This document shows, piece after piece, positions 6,741 to 13,579 of a DNA stretch of 16,670 bases; the first letter of the stretch is position 1, and each line of letters starts with the position of its first letter. Source of the stretch: Bacteroidales bacterium (GTDB lineage: Bacteria > Bacteroidota > Bacteroidia > Bacteroidales > WCHB1-69); NCBI GenBank assembly GCA_024400715.1, contig JAKSMH010000009.1:1-16670 (forward strand), given 5' to 3'. The notes under the pieces are model-generated. The model did no database searches and was not told the origin of the DNA. It worked only from the letters and a program-made list of their open reading frames with translations. The position numbers and the translations under genes are program-made.

Positions 6741-7385
6741 GTGAAAAAAAGTACCAAACTCTCTCTCTTATCTGCCGGCATCATCGTTCTGTTCATTATC
6801 CTTGACCAAATCCTGAAGATTTGGGTGAAAACCCATTTGCTTCTCGGTGAGCATATTTCCGTCATCGGCGATTGGTTTTATCTTTATTTTATTGAAAATG
6901 AAGGGATGGCTTTCGGCTTGTCTTTCGGACAAAACCTCGGCAAACTGCTGCTGACCGTCTTCCGTATCTTTATTGTCGGTTTTTTAATTTATTATTTAAT
7001 CAAACTGATTAAAAAAGATAAAGCAGATGCAATTGTCGTGACCGTTTTGTCGCTGATTATCACAGGCGCCGTTGGCAATATCATCGATTCTTTGTTCTAC
7101 GGTATCATCTTCAACGAAAGCACTCCAACCACCTTGGCAACACTTTTCCCTGACGGTGGTGGCTATGCTCCCGTGCTTTACGGTCGTGTGGTGGACATGT
7201 TCTATTTCCCGCTATTTGTTATTCCCGACTGGTTCCCCATTTTTAGCGGCGAATACTTCTTTCCGGCCATTTTCAATTTGGCCGACAGTTGCGTAACCGT
7301 GGGTATTATCCTCGCCTTGATTTTCTATAAAAGGATTTTTGTCGATGAAACAAAAAGTCAACCCATAGAAAATCAGCAAAAATAA
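6741..7385 (+). CDS. lspA: Lipoprotein signal peptidase (signal peptidase II)
   Basis: Integral inner-membrane aspartyl protease that removes signal peptides from prolipoproteins after lipid is attached to the +1 Cys. The 214-residue protein starts with GTG at 6741. Hydrophobic segments lie at about 8-28, 66-88, 97-118 and 182-197. Family motifs are all present: D22-Q23-x2-K26, N53 before a Gly, G112-N-x-x-D116, V-V-D152-M-F and F-N179-L-A-D182-S; the conserved aspartates include the catalytic pair. It is longer than the roughly 165-residue E. coli enzyme, mostly through extra loop sequence between the GNxxD and VVD motifs and before FNxAD, as in other Bacteroidota. It follows the DksA-like gene by 8 bp. 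The enzyme would process the four lipoproteins seen in this window. Confidence 0.96.
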   Translation: MKKSTKLSLLSAGIIVLFIILDQILKIWVKTHLLLGEHISVIGDWFYLYFIENEGMAFGLSFGQNLGKLLLTVFRIFIVGFLIYYLIKLIKKDKADAIVVTVLSLIITGAVGNIIDSLFYGIIFNESTPTTLATLFPDGGGYAPVLYGRVVDMFYFPLFVIPDWFPIFSGEYFFPAIFNLADSCVTVGIILALIFYKRIFVDETKSQPIENQQK

Positions 7386-7441
7386 CGACATCTCACTATT
7401 TTCTATCATTTTTCTCATCAATAGCTTTAGTTGTCTTTATA

Positions 7442-8683
7442 ATGAAAACAGAAATTATGTCTCCGGTGGGCTCCTACGAGTCTCTTATGGCCGCCATCCA
7501 GGCAGGTGCCGGCTCTGTCTATTTCGGCGTGGGCAATATGAATATGCGTTCCCGCTCCGCCGCCAACTTCACCAACGACGACCTGCCCAAGATTACCAAT
7601 ATCTGCAAAGAACATAAAGTCAGAACCTATCTGACCGTCAATACGATTATCTATAATAACGAAGTTACTGAAGTCCGTCAACTGATTGACTTGGCGAAAC
7701 AATGCGAGGTTTCCGCCATCATCGCCTTTGACTGGGCCGTTATTCAATATTGCCGAAAAGTGGGTGTGGAAGTGCATATTTCCACCCAATGCAACATTAC
7801 CAATATCGAAGCCGTACGGTTTTACGCGCAATTTGCCGACGTGATGGTGCTGGCCCGCGAGGTTTCGCTGGCTCAAGCCGCCGACATCTGCAAAACCATT
7901 AAAGAAGAACAAATCTGTGGCCCCTCCGGACAACTTGTCCAAATCGAAATGTTTGTCCACGGAGCCCTCTGTATGGCCGTCTCCGGCAAATGCTACTTAA
8001 GTCTTGACAACCTGGGCTACTCCGCCAATCGCGGCGCCTGCCTGCAACCCTGCCGCCGTAAATACCGCGTGAAAGACGAAGAAAGTGATATGGAACTTCT
8101 CGTGGACGGCAAATATATTATGTCGCCCAAAGACCTTTGTACCATCGGTTTCTTAGACAAGATAATCAAAGCCGGCGTTTCCATCCTCAAAATCGAAGGC
8201 CGCGGCCGCTCGGCAGAATACGTCAAAATGGTTACCACTTGCTATCACGAAGCGTTACAAGCCATCGAAGACAACACTTTCACACAAGAAAAAGTTAGCC
8301 ATTGGATGACTCGGCTACGTAGCGTATATAACCGAGATTTCTGGGACGGCTACTACTTAGGACGAACGATGGGAGAATGGACCGAACGCTACGGTTCCCA
8401 AGCCACGCGCGTAAAAACACATATCGGGAAAATCACCAACTATTATGCCAATATCGGTGTCGCCGAAATCTTTATTGAAACAGGAAGTTTGAATTTAGGC
8501 GAAACTGTTCTCATTAGCGGTCCAACAACAGGCGTTTACGAAACCGTGCTCAATGAGATTCGCGTGGATTTGAAACCTACCGACCATGCCGAAAAGGGCA
8601 TCTATTGCTCCATTCCCACAACCGAATTGGTGCGCCGCGGCGATAAAGTCTATAAGTGGACCGAAGTTGTAGATGAATTTTAA
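7442..8683 (+). CDS. U32-family protein (TrhP/RlhA-like RNA hydroxylation enzyme)
   Basis: A 413-residue member of the former peptidase family U32. The N-terminus (K-T-E-I-M-S-P-V-G-S-Y-E-S-L ... A-G-A-G-S-V-Y-F-G) begins the TIM-barrel-like domain. The family signature E-x-F-x2-G-A-L-C-x4-G-x-C-x-L-S is complete at residues 169-187. The four conserved cysteines C177, C184, C200 and C204 (N-R-G-A-C-L-Q-P-C) are present, expected to hold an iron-sulfur cluster. A beta domain follows about residue 325. Characterised relatives (E. coli TrhP/YegQ and RlhA/YdcP) take part in prephenate-dependent hydroxylation of tRNA uridine 34 or 23S rRNA; proteolysis is not well supported. Which of the two this protein matches cannot be settled by eye. 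It lies 56 bp after lspA with no clear TAnnTTTG box, so read-through from lspA is possible. Confidence 0.92.
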   Translation: MKTEIMSPVGSYESLMAAIQAGAGSVYFGVGNMNMRSRSAANFTNDDLPKITNICKEHKVRTYLTVNTIIYNNEVTEVRQLIDLAKQCEVSAIIAFDWAVIQYCRKVGVEVHISTQCNITNIEAVRFYAQFADVMVLAREVSLAQAADICKTIKEEQICGPSGQLVQIEMFVHGALCMAVSGKCYLSLDNLGYSANRGACLQPCRRKYRVKDEESDMELLVDGKYIMSPKDLCTIGFLDKIIKAGVSILKIEGRGRSAEYVKMVTTCYHEALQAIEDNTFTQEKVSHWMTRLRSVYNRDFWDGYYLGRTMGEWTERYGSQATRVKTHIGKITNYYANIGVAEIFIETGSLNLGETVLISGPTTGVYETVLNEIRVDLKPTDHAEKGIYCSIPTTELVRRGDKVYKWTEVVDEF

Positions 8684-8728
8684 ACTATAAATTTTTTCTA
8701 AATTTTATTTTTCTATAAATAAAATATG

Positions 8729-8736
8729 TATATTTG
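8729..8736 (+). promoter_or_regulatory. -7 promoter box (TATATTTG) for the first DUF5618 gene
   Basis: TATATTTG followed by CA lies 65 bp before the ATG at 8802, in a very AT-rich spacer. It argues against starting the gene at the upstream in-frame TTG at 8748, which would add 18 residues unlike the paralog. Confidence 0.65.
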
Positions 8737-8801
8737 CAACCATATACTTGGCGCAAAAACATACAAATTTTATCTATTATCATACTTATAATCAAATAAT
8801 T

Positions 8802-9194
8802 ATGGAAAGAAAAGATCCGATTGAGGAAGCTAAAAGATATGTAGAAAATGCGAAAAACATCTTGCAGGAACACGGGGAATTGGACATCGACACAAAAGCA
8901 TACGCCGACCGAAAATACGTGAAAATGGCCGGCAATACCCTATGGAATGGCTGCCTATTGGCCTTGGAAGCCGTATTTCACCTCAGACAAGGCAAAGGTC
9001 GCCCTTCCATTGAAAAATACACGAAAGCCATTGCCAAACGAGACAAAAAGTTACTGTCGTTTGTGAATTTGGGATACGATACGATGCATTTGGCTATGGG
9101 CTACGACGGGAATCAGGCAAAAGCGGTCAGTGACGTGGGGTTTCAAACCGCCAATTCCATCATTTCCCGCTGCGAACAAATGATGGCAAAATAA
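8802..9194 (+). CDS. DUF5618 protein, copy 1
   Basis: A 130-residue, probably cytoplasmic, all-helical protein. It starts P-I-E-E-A-K-R-Y-V-E-N-A-K and contains K-Y-V-K-M-A-G-N-T-L-W-N-G and M-G-Y-D-G-N, features I associate with the DUF5618 family of Bacteroidota. The order of helices (lone helix, long central helix, Lys-rich loop, two closing helices) resembles HEPN-type bundles, but the RxxxxH catalytic motif of HEPN nucleases is not present, so toxin activity should not be assumed. The start is set by comparison with copy 2, with which it shares length (130) and the ATAATCAAAYAATT leader. It differs from copy 2 at 12 of 130 residues. It has its own upstream -7 box. Function is unknown. 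Confidence 0.8.
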   Translation: MERKDPIEEAKRYVENAKNILQEHGELDIDTKAYADRKYVKMAGNTLWNGCLLALEAVFHLRQGKGRPSIEKYTKAIAKRDKKLLSFVNLGYDTMHLAMGYDGNQAKAVSDVGFQTANSIISRCEQMMAK

Positions 9195-9523
9195 TTTTTG
9201 CAAAAAAATTTCCTGACAAAAAAAGAATTATCAGACAAAACATAAATCATCTATTACAAAAGGGTCTAAATATACAAATATTATTTAACTCATAATCAAA
9301 CAATTATGGAAAAGAAGAATCCAATAGAAGAAGCAAAAAGGTACGTGGAAAACGCAAAAAACATTTTGCTGGAACACGGGGAATTGGACATCGACACAAA
9401 AGCATACGCCGACCGAAAATACGTGAAAATGGCCGGCAATACCCTATGGAATGGCTGCCTATTGGCCTTGGAAGCCGTATTTCACCTCAGACAAGGCAAA
9501 GGTCGCCCTTCCATTGAAAAATA
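8867..9523 (+). repeat. Two copies of an identical 153-bp block inside the DUF5618 pair (8867-9019 and 9371-9523)
   Basis: The two blocks are identical base for base, offset by 504 bp. The sequence just before them (first 65 bp of each gene) and just after them (about 75 bp) is clearly diverged, and a final 100 bp is again nearly identical with three differences. Confidence 0.92.
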
Positions 9524-9698
9524 TAAAGAAGTAATTTCCGGAAGGGACAAAAAACTATTGTCTTTTGTGAATTATGGGTATGAAATCATGCATCTTTATA
9601 TGGGCTACGACGGAAATCAGGCAAAAGCGGTCAGTGACGTGGGGTTTCAAACCGCCAATTCCATTATTTCCCGCTGCGAACAAATGATGGCGAAATAA
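9306..9698 (+). CDS. DUF5618 protein, copy 2
   Basis: A 130-residue tandem paralog of the preceding gene, 111 bp downstream of it. There are 118 of 130 identical residues and no gaps. Differences cluster at residues 3-22 and 74-98; the block from residue 23 to 73 and the tail from 99 to 130 are identical in protein. The spacer before it is AT-rich and holds no clear TAnnTTTG box, so it may depend on the promoter of copy 1. It ends 9 bp from the convergent folD stop codon. Function is unknown; the conserved helix faces suggest both copies keep the same fold, while the altered 74-98 stretch could change a surface. Confidence 0.8.
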   Translation: MEKKNPIEEAKRYVENAKNILLEHGELDIDTKAYADRKYVKMAGNTLWNGCLLALEAVFHLRQGKGRPSIEKYKEVISGRDKKLLSFVNYGYEIMHLYMGYDGNQAKAVSDVGFQTANSIISRCEQMMAK

Positions 9699-9707
9699 AC
9701 ACCACCA

Positions 9708-10574
9708 TCACTTCCCACTATGAATTCTTCTTTTATAAATTTCAAAAGTGTTTTCCAATAAAGACGCTATCGTCATCGGTCCTACACCGCCCGGAACAGG
9801 CGTGATGGCCGCCGCCTTCTTCTCAATACTGGACACATCAATACTGTTATAAACGTCGCCCACCATTTTCCCATCCACACTGTTGATGCCTACATCCACC
9901 ACTACGGCACCCTGCTTGATCATATCAGCATTAATCAAGTTGGGACAGCCAATGGCTACAATCAAAATTTCGCCCTGACGCGTCAAATAGGACAAATCAC
10001 GGGTTTTGCTGTGGCAGACGGTTACAGAGGCATTTTCTCGCAACATCAATTGCGCCATGGGCTTGCCCACCAAGTTGCTGCGCCCAATGACAACCGTATG
10101 CTTACCGGCAATTTCCACATTTTCTGACTTCAAGAGCGACAAAATTCCTTTGGGCGTACAAGGAATGATACACTCCTCCGATGTATTCAACAGCCCCACA
10201 TTCATCGGGTGAAGTCCGTCAACATCCTTACGGTAGTCGATGGCATTGAGAACCACATTCTTGTCAATGTGTTTTGGCAATGGAAGCTGCACCAAGATGC
10301 CGTCAACACTGTTATCCTCGTTCAAAGTCTTGATTAACGACAACAACTCTTCCTGCGATGTGGAAAAAGGCAAATAGTGCATGTCGCTTTCTATGCCGAC
10401 TTCATTACAGGACTTTCCCTTGTTTTTCACGTAGGTCATACTGGCGGGGTCGTTTCCTACCAAAATAACCGACAACTTCGGCGCACGACCGTATTTGTTT
10501 TTGCAAAAGTCAATTTCTATCGCTAAAACAGACCTTATTTTTTTGGCTAAGGCAGCCCCGTTCATGATTCTCAT
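9708..10574 (-). CDS. folD: Bifunctional methylenetetrahydrofolate dehydrogenase / methenyltetrahydrofolate cyclohydrolase
   Basis: Cytosolic one-carbon enzyme that interconverts 5,10-methylene-, 5,10-methenyl- and 10-formyl-tetrahydrofolate with NADP. The 288-residue length is standard. Motifs in order: T-Y48-V-K-N-K52-G-K (active-site Tyr and Lys), V-Q-L-P-L-P (95-100), K-D-V-D119-G-L-H-P, V-I-G-R-S-N-L-V-G-K-P (162-172, nucleotide-binding loop), T-V-C-H-S-K-T (185-191) and P-V-P-G-G-V-G-P-M-T (259-268). The frame is open 23 codons further upstream to 10643, but that would cover the -7 box and reach almost to the neighbouring gene; the Met at 10574 gives the normal N-terminus. It is transcribed away from the YtxH gene through a shared promoter region and converges on the second DUF5618 gene with a 9-bp gap. 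Confidence 0.97.
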   Translation of the reverse strand: MRIMNGAALAKKIRSVLAIEIDFCKNKYGRAPKLSVILVGNDPASMTYVKNKGKSCNEVGIESDMHYLPFSTSQEELLSLIKTLNEDNSVDGILVQLPLPKHIDKNVVLNAIDYRKDVDGLHPMNVGLLNTSEECIIPCTPKGILSLLKSENVEIAGKHTVVIGRSNLVGKPMAQLMLRENASVTVCHSKTRDLSYLTRQGEILIVAIGCPNLINADMIKQGAVVVDVGINSVDGKMVGDVYNSIDVSSIEKKAAAITPVPGGVGPMTIASLLENTFEIYKRRIHSGK

Positions 10575-10592
10575 AGTTATTTTCTTTTGAAG

Positions 10593-10624
10593 TTGCAAAC
10601 TTACGCTTTTTTTCTTTATCTTTG
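10593..10624 (+). promoter_or_regulatory. Promoter for the YtxH-holin-deacylase operon
   Basis: TTG at 10593-10595, a 21-bp spacer and TATCTTTG at 10617-10624 fit the Bacteroidota -33/-7 layout. The box ends 24 bp before the ATG at 10649. Confidence 0.65.
10596..10603 (-). promoter_or_regulatory. -7 promoter box (TAAGTTTG) for folD
   Basis: Read on the minus strand, TAAGTTTG followed by CA lies 21 bp before the folD start codon. It directly abuts the probable -33 TTG of the opposite promoter. Confidence 0.6.
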
Positions 10625-10648
10625 CATTGAATATTAAAAACATTAATT

Positions 10649-10897
10649 ATGAAAACATCACATTTATTTACTTTTTTAAGCGGTGCCTTGATTGGCGTTA
10701 TCATCGCTTTGTTGTTGGCCCCTGAAAGCGGCGATGAAACACGTAAAAAAATCAATGAAAAATTGAAGGAACGCGGAATTAACCTAAGCAGGGAACAATT
10801 AGACGAATTTATTAAATCCTTCAAGGAAAAATTCAATATCAAATCAGACCAGGAATTGCTTGTCGATGAACAAACAAGCACTGAACCAGAAGAATAG
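10649..10897 (+). CDS. YtxH-domain protein
   Basis: An 82-residue protein with one N-terminal membrane helix (residues 6-24), immediately followed by the YtxH hallmark L-L-L-A-P-E-S-G-D-E-T-R-K-K-I (21-35) and a charged helical cytoplasmic tail (36-70), then an acidic end. YtxH proteins are small membrane-anchored proteins, often tied to general stress in Firmicutes; their molecular role is not settled. It is the first gene of a compact operon; the next start codon is 5 bp after its stop. Confidence 0.87.
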   Translation: MKTSHLFTFLSGALIGVIIALLLAPESGDETRKKINEKLKERGINLSREQLDEFIKSFKEKFNIKSDQELLVDEQTSTEPEE

Positions 10898-10902
10898 GAC
10901 TT

Positions 10903-11361
10903 ATGCTTGATTTTTTCAAAAATACAGATGGCGAAGATCGCGATGCCTATAAAAGTATCGTCAAAAATGCCAAAGAATATGGTAAATTGCATCTGCAATT
11001 GCTAAAATTAAATGCCGTCGGCAGCTTGTCTCAAATCATCTCCTACCTGATTATCATCATAGTGGGAGCACTGTTGTTGATGGGCGCATTCCTTTATTTT
11101 TCAATGATTTTGGTGGTCTGGATGAAGCAATTGACAGGAAGCTGGATATATGGTTTCCTCATTATGGGCAGCATTTTCATCCTTTTGTTTGTCATTCTAT
11201 TGCTTTTGCGAAAAAAGATTATGGTGAATCCCATTATCAAAAAACTCAGTTCTATTCTGTTCAAGGAAGAAGTGGAATCGCCAGATGAAGAAGAACTACC
11301 TGTGGTAGAAACCGCTGATCTTTCAAAAATCGATACGGGAAAGGAGGAAAACAATGATTAA
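10903..11361 (+). CDS. Holin-X/phage-holin-like membrane protein
   Basis: A 152-residue protein. An amphipathic N-terminal region (residues 12-38, AYKSIVKNAKEYGKLHLQLLKL) precedes two long hydrophobic segments at about 42-74 and 81-103, a basic stretch (R103-K-K), a short helix and an acidic C-terminal tail rich in Glu and Asp. This is the layout of the Holin-X / 'phage holin family' membrane proteins commonly coded with YtxH proteins in Bacteroidota chromosomes. Despite the name there is no phage context. Translation is probably coupled to both neighbours: it starts 5 bp after the YtxH stop and overlaps the next gene by 8 bp. Confidence 0.78.
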   Translation: MLDFFKNTDGEDRDAYKSIVKNAKEYGKLHLQLLKLNAVGSLSQIISYLIIIIVGALLLMGAFLYFSMILVVWMKQLTGSWIYGFLIMGSIFILLFVILLLLRKKIMVNPIIKKLSSILFKEEVESPDEEELPVVETADLSKIDTGKEENND

Positions 11362-11608
11362 CAAACGCATTTCCCAGTATTCTCAATTGTCGAATTTGCA
11401 AGATATTGAAAGAGAAAAAAAGCATCTCAAGCAATTAATTAAATTCCAAGGGACTAAAATTGAAAAAGACTGGGATGAAATTTATGACTTTTGGAGTTTT
11501 ATTCCCAAAATCACCCGTTCAGTGAATCATTTTATCAAAAAAATACCATTGGATTTAGGTATTTTGACAGTTATCTTAGATTTATTATTCAGAAAGAAGA
11601 AAAAATGA
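11354..11608 (+). CDS. Small basic protein of unknown function in the YtxH/holin operon
   Basis: An 84-residue protein that I do not recognise. The N-terminal half is a charged helix (NLQDIEREKKHLKQLIKF), probably coiled; the C-terminal half has a hydrophobic stretch (residues 66-79, LDLGILTVILDLLF) that could dip into or cross the membrane, and it ends R-K-K-K-K. Its first 8 bp overlap the holin-like gene and its last 4 bp overlap the deacylase gene (ATGA), so it is well supported as coding by position. It probably works with the two membrane proteins encoded before it. Confidence 0.75.
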   Translation: MINKRISQYSQLSNLQDIEREKKHLKQLIKFQGTKIEKDWDEIYDFWSFIPKITRSVNHFIKKIPLDLGILTVILDLLFRKKKK

Positions 11609-12096
11609 ACGGAGACCCCAAACTGTACGCACTCTTAGAGCAATTAGGCATTGATTTTGAATATTTGGAGCATCCTGAAGCACCGACTATTGAAATTGCC
11701 AAGCAATACTGGGCCGGCCACGATGCCCAACACTGCAAAAATCTGTTTTTCCGCAACCACAAAGGGAATCAGCATTACCTGGTTTTACTGAATTGTGACC
11801 AAAATATGGCCATTCACGATATTGAAAAGCAACTGCACCAAGGCAAATTGAGTTTTGCCTCGGAACAGCGACTGATGAAGTATTTGGGCGTAAAGCCGGG
11901 TTCGGTCACTCCTTTCGGACTCATCAACGATGAAGAACACCACGTCATCGTCTTCATTGACAAAACGCTGCAACTGGCCGAAAAAGTCAGCTTTCACCCC
12001 TGCGTCAATACCGCATCGCTAATTATCAAGCGCGAGGATTTGGTGAAGTTTTTGGATTATTGCGGCAATCGCTACGAATGGCTGGAAGTGTATTAG
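11605..12096 (+). CDS. YbaK/ProX-type prolyl-tRNA editing deacylase
   Basis: A 163-residue single-domain protein of the YbaK / Pro-tRNA synthetase-associated family, which hydrolyses mischarged tRNA (Ala-tRNA-Pro for ProXp-ala/PrdX members). Seen in the sequence: N-terminal helix with a Y-L-E-H-P strand (20-24), the conserved K45 in C-K-N-L-F-F, G-V-K-P-G-S-V-T-P-F-G-L (95-106), and F-H-P-C-V-N-T-A-S-L (130-139). The open frame reaches back to 11491, but the ATG at 11605, overlapping the previous stop as ATGA, gives the family's normal N-terminus. It is the last gene of the operon; a terminator follows 34 bp after its stop. Substrate preference (Ala versus Cys) cannot be told by eye. Confidence 0.9.
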   Translation: MNGDPKLYALLEQLGIDFEYLEHPEAPTIEIAKQYWAGHDAQHCKNLFFRNHKGNQHYLVLLNCDQNMAIHDIEKQLHQGKLSFASEQRLMKYLGVKPGSVTPFGLINDEEHHVIVFIDKTLQLAEKVSFHPCVNTASLIIKREDLVKFLDYCGNRYEWLEVY

Positions 12097-12130
12097 ATTT
12101 CAAGGAATATTTGCTTCACATAACAAAAAA

Positions 12131-12154
12131 AGGAGACCAAACGGCCTCCTTTTT
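12131..12154. terminator. Bidirectional terminator between the deacylase and the lipoprotein gene
   Basis: Stem AGGAGACC / GGCCTCCT (one A-C mismatch) with loop AAAC, flanked by seven A on the left and by T on the right, so it can serve the + strand operon and the converging minus strand lipoprotein gene. Confidence 0.8.
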
Positions 12155-12173
12155 CATGAATATGTAATTAAAT

Positions 12174-12908
12174 TCAAAATTTCTTAAAGGGAAGACTTTT
12201 GGCAGTAACGTCAGCAGGAGTCCATGTCGCATTGTTGAAGACAATATTCAGACTTTTCTCAGCATCAGTATTTTGTTTGATCAATGTTCCCGTTATTGTT
12301 GCGGTAATGGTCTTTGTGTCAAAGTCAATTGCGGTAATGTTGGTGGTCATTTCTTCAGGTTGCCAAATTGGATTTCCGGTCACATCCGTGTCATCTTCAT
12401 TATCCATATACATCATGGCATTCAAATCGGTAACATAAGTGAAAGTTCCGGTATGATTTGATATATATCCCATAAATCTTGGATATTCCACTGAAGTTTT
12501 TTGTATCCAAACAGTGAGAAGTCCCCATGAAGCCAAATTGTATTGATCAACAAAAAAGTAGTTTGTTGTCCAAGTTTCGTCGCCGAAAGTAATCGAGATG
12601 CCGTCTGTAGGAGGAGGGGTGGGTGTAGAAGCCTCAAACGTAGCGGTATAAGTGGCGTTTTGGGTAACGGTAATGGTACGCGGATTATCGGTATTGCCAT
12701 CCTGCCAGCCAACGAATTTGTAACCTTCATTTGCCGTGGCTGTCAATGTGGCCGATGCGTTTTCTGTGTATGTGCCACCACCGGTAACAGTACCCCAAGC
12801 GGTATTGTTCGCATTCACCGTGATGGTGAATTGTTTATCCTTTTTGCAGGAAACAAACAAAAGGCCGCAAGCCAAAAGAACAATGCCTAAAAATTTGATG
12901 TTTTTCAT
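12174..12908 (-). CDS. Lipoprotein with one InlB-type beta-repeat, copy A
   Basis: A 244-residue lipoprotein: signal residues 1-20, lipobox L-F-V-S-C21, then K-K. Residues 26-92 are a single divergent InlB B-repeat (F-T-I-T-V ... W-G-T-V-T-G-G-G-T ... A-T-L-T-A-T-A ... G-Y-K-F-V-G-W-Q-D-G ... Y-T-A-T-F). A Pro/Thr linker (94-102, STPTPPPTD) leads to a 140-residue beta domain with no family I recognise. The first 92 residues align gap-free with the other lipoprotein encoded at 13580-14419 (70 identical), while the domains after the linker do not obviously align. Lys after the lipid Cys does not by itself decide inner or outer leaflet; surface exposure is possible. A -7 box lies 40 bp upstream and a terminator 20 bp downstream, so it is a single-gene unit. 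Confidence 0.85.
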   Translation of the reverse strand: MKNIKFLGIVLLACGLLFVSCKKDKQFTITVNANNTAWGTVTGGGTYTENASATLTATANEGYKFVGWQDGNTDNPRTITVTQNATYTATFEASTPTPPPTDGISITFGDETWTTNYFFVDQYNLASWGLLTVWIQKTSVEYPRFMGYISNHTGTFTYVTDLNAMMYMDNEDDTDVTGNPIWQPEEMTTNITAIDFDTKTITATITGTLIKQNTDAEKSLNIVFNNATWTPADVTAKSLPFKKF

Positions 12909-12947
12909 AATTAAAATTTCTATTGTGTTACGATTAGATTTATTTCA

Positions 12948-12955
12948 CAAAAATA
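12948..12955 (-). promoter_or_regulatory. -7 promoter box (TATTTTTG) for lipoprotein copy A
   Basis: On the minus strand TATTTTTG fits TAnnTTTG and lies 39 bp before the ATG at 12908. No clear -33 element was seen. Confidence 0.55.
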
Positions 12956-13021
12956 CAAAAAATATATAGAACCCACGAAAACATTTTCGTTTATAATAAA
13001 TTTTCCAAGTAAAATTTGAAT

Positions 13022-13510
13022 TTACTTGTTTTTGATAGAATCTATTTTGGGCATTTTTTGAGGGTTAAATCTTTTGATTCTTGAATCATTATTATTTTTT
13101 CGCGGAGTTTGCTCCACTACGGGGATAGGCGTATGTGCCAACCAAACACCATCTCTTTTACGCAATTCCAACGTGCCAGAGAAATCCTTGATTGGCGTAA
13201 CCTTATGATAAGTCGCAATGGCGCTGGTATCGCTGGTAAATTCCAAATTCGTGATTTCCAATTCGGCTGGAGTATCTGACTGAATATACGCCTTATCCAC
13301 GGCATTTATCAATTGGCGAGCTTTAACCAACGTAGTACTTTTTGTTTCTTCCGTGGCAAATGGTTCTGCCTGATCTACCAGATAATTGGCCATAGCATAC
13401 GAATATTCGTAGGCGGCCTTTGTCGCATTCTGTTTATCAGTATGACAAGCCGTAAAGAAAATGCAACAAAATACAGGCAAAGTTAAAAACAAATAATTTT
13501 TCTTTTTCAT
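13022..13510 (-). CDS. Small lipoprotein, NTF2/DUF4878-like
   Basis: A 162-residue lipoprotein. The open frame reaches 13540, but the Met at 13510 gives a standard Met-Lys-Lys-Lys signal; lipobox F-T-A-C22. After it come a helical part (residues 28-75, AAYEYSYAMANYLV ... ARQLINAVDKAY) and a beta part ending with G-T-L-E-L-R-K-R-D-G-V-W-L-A, the pattern of NTF2/DUF4878-type envelope lipoproteins. The tail (135-162) is basic. It sits between two paralogous InlB-repeat lipoproteins but shows no similarity to them. Its start codon is only 10 bp after a strong terminator hairpin, leaving no room for a usual promoter between them. Family assignment is tentative. Confidence 0.72.
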   Translation of the reverse strand: MKKKNYLFLTLPVFCCIFFTACHTDKQNATKAAYEYSYAMANYLVDQAEPFATEETKSTTLVKARQLINAVDKAYIQSDTPAELEITNLEFTSDTSAIATYHKVTPIKDFSGTLELRKRDGVWLAHTPIPVVEQTPRKNNNDSRIKRFNPQKMPKIDSIKNK

Positions 13511-13520
13511 AAATATAAAT

Positions 13521-13559
13521 ATGAAAAAGAGACTGTCCAAAAGGCAGTCTCTTTTTCAT
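13521..13559 (-). terminator. Strong terminator-like hairpin after lipoprotein copy B
   Basis: A perfect 15-bp stem (ATGAAAAAGAGACTG / CAGTCTCTTTTTCAT) with a nine-base loop that can add two more G-C pairs. It lies 20 bp after the stop of the gene at 13580-14419 and 10 bp before the start of the next minus strand gene. T-rich sequence sits in the descending arm itself. Confidence 0.8.
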
Positions 13560-13579
13560 TCTATTAAAGTGAATTTAGA

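Noticed and set aside
7427..7960. 177-residue open frame on the minus strand
   Set aside because: Antisense to the U32 gene, whose family motifs are unmistakable. His/Gly-rich composition is typical of a shadow frame.
9195..9305. Direct repeats (CTGACAAAA / CAGACAAAA) in the spacer between the DUF5618 genes
   Set aside because: Short and in A-rich sequence; not distinguishable from chance.
8802..9698. HEPN-type toxin-antitoxin or defence pair
   Set aside because: The RxxxxH motif is not present and the two genes are paralogs of equal length rather than a toxin with a different antitoxin.
10510..10998. 162-residue minus strand open frame across the folD/YtxH promoter region
   Set aside because: It overlaps folD, the YtxH gene and the start of the holin-like gene, all better supported, and its Ser-rich sequence has no family features.
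10903..11361. Prophage remnant, because of the holin-like protein
   Set aside because: There are no lysin, tail, capsid or integrase genes nearby; this holin-like family is a normal chromosomal partner of YtxH genes.
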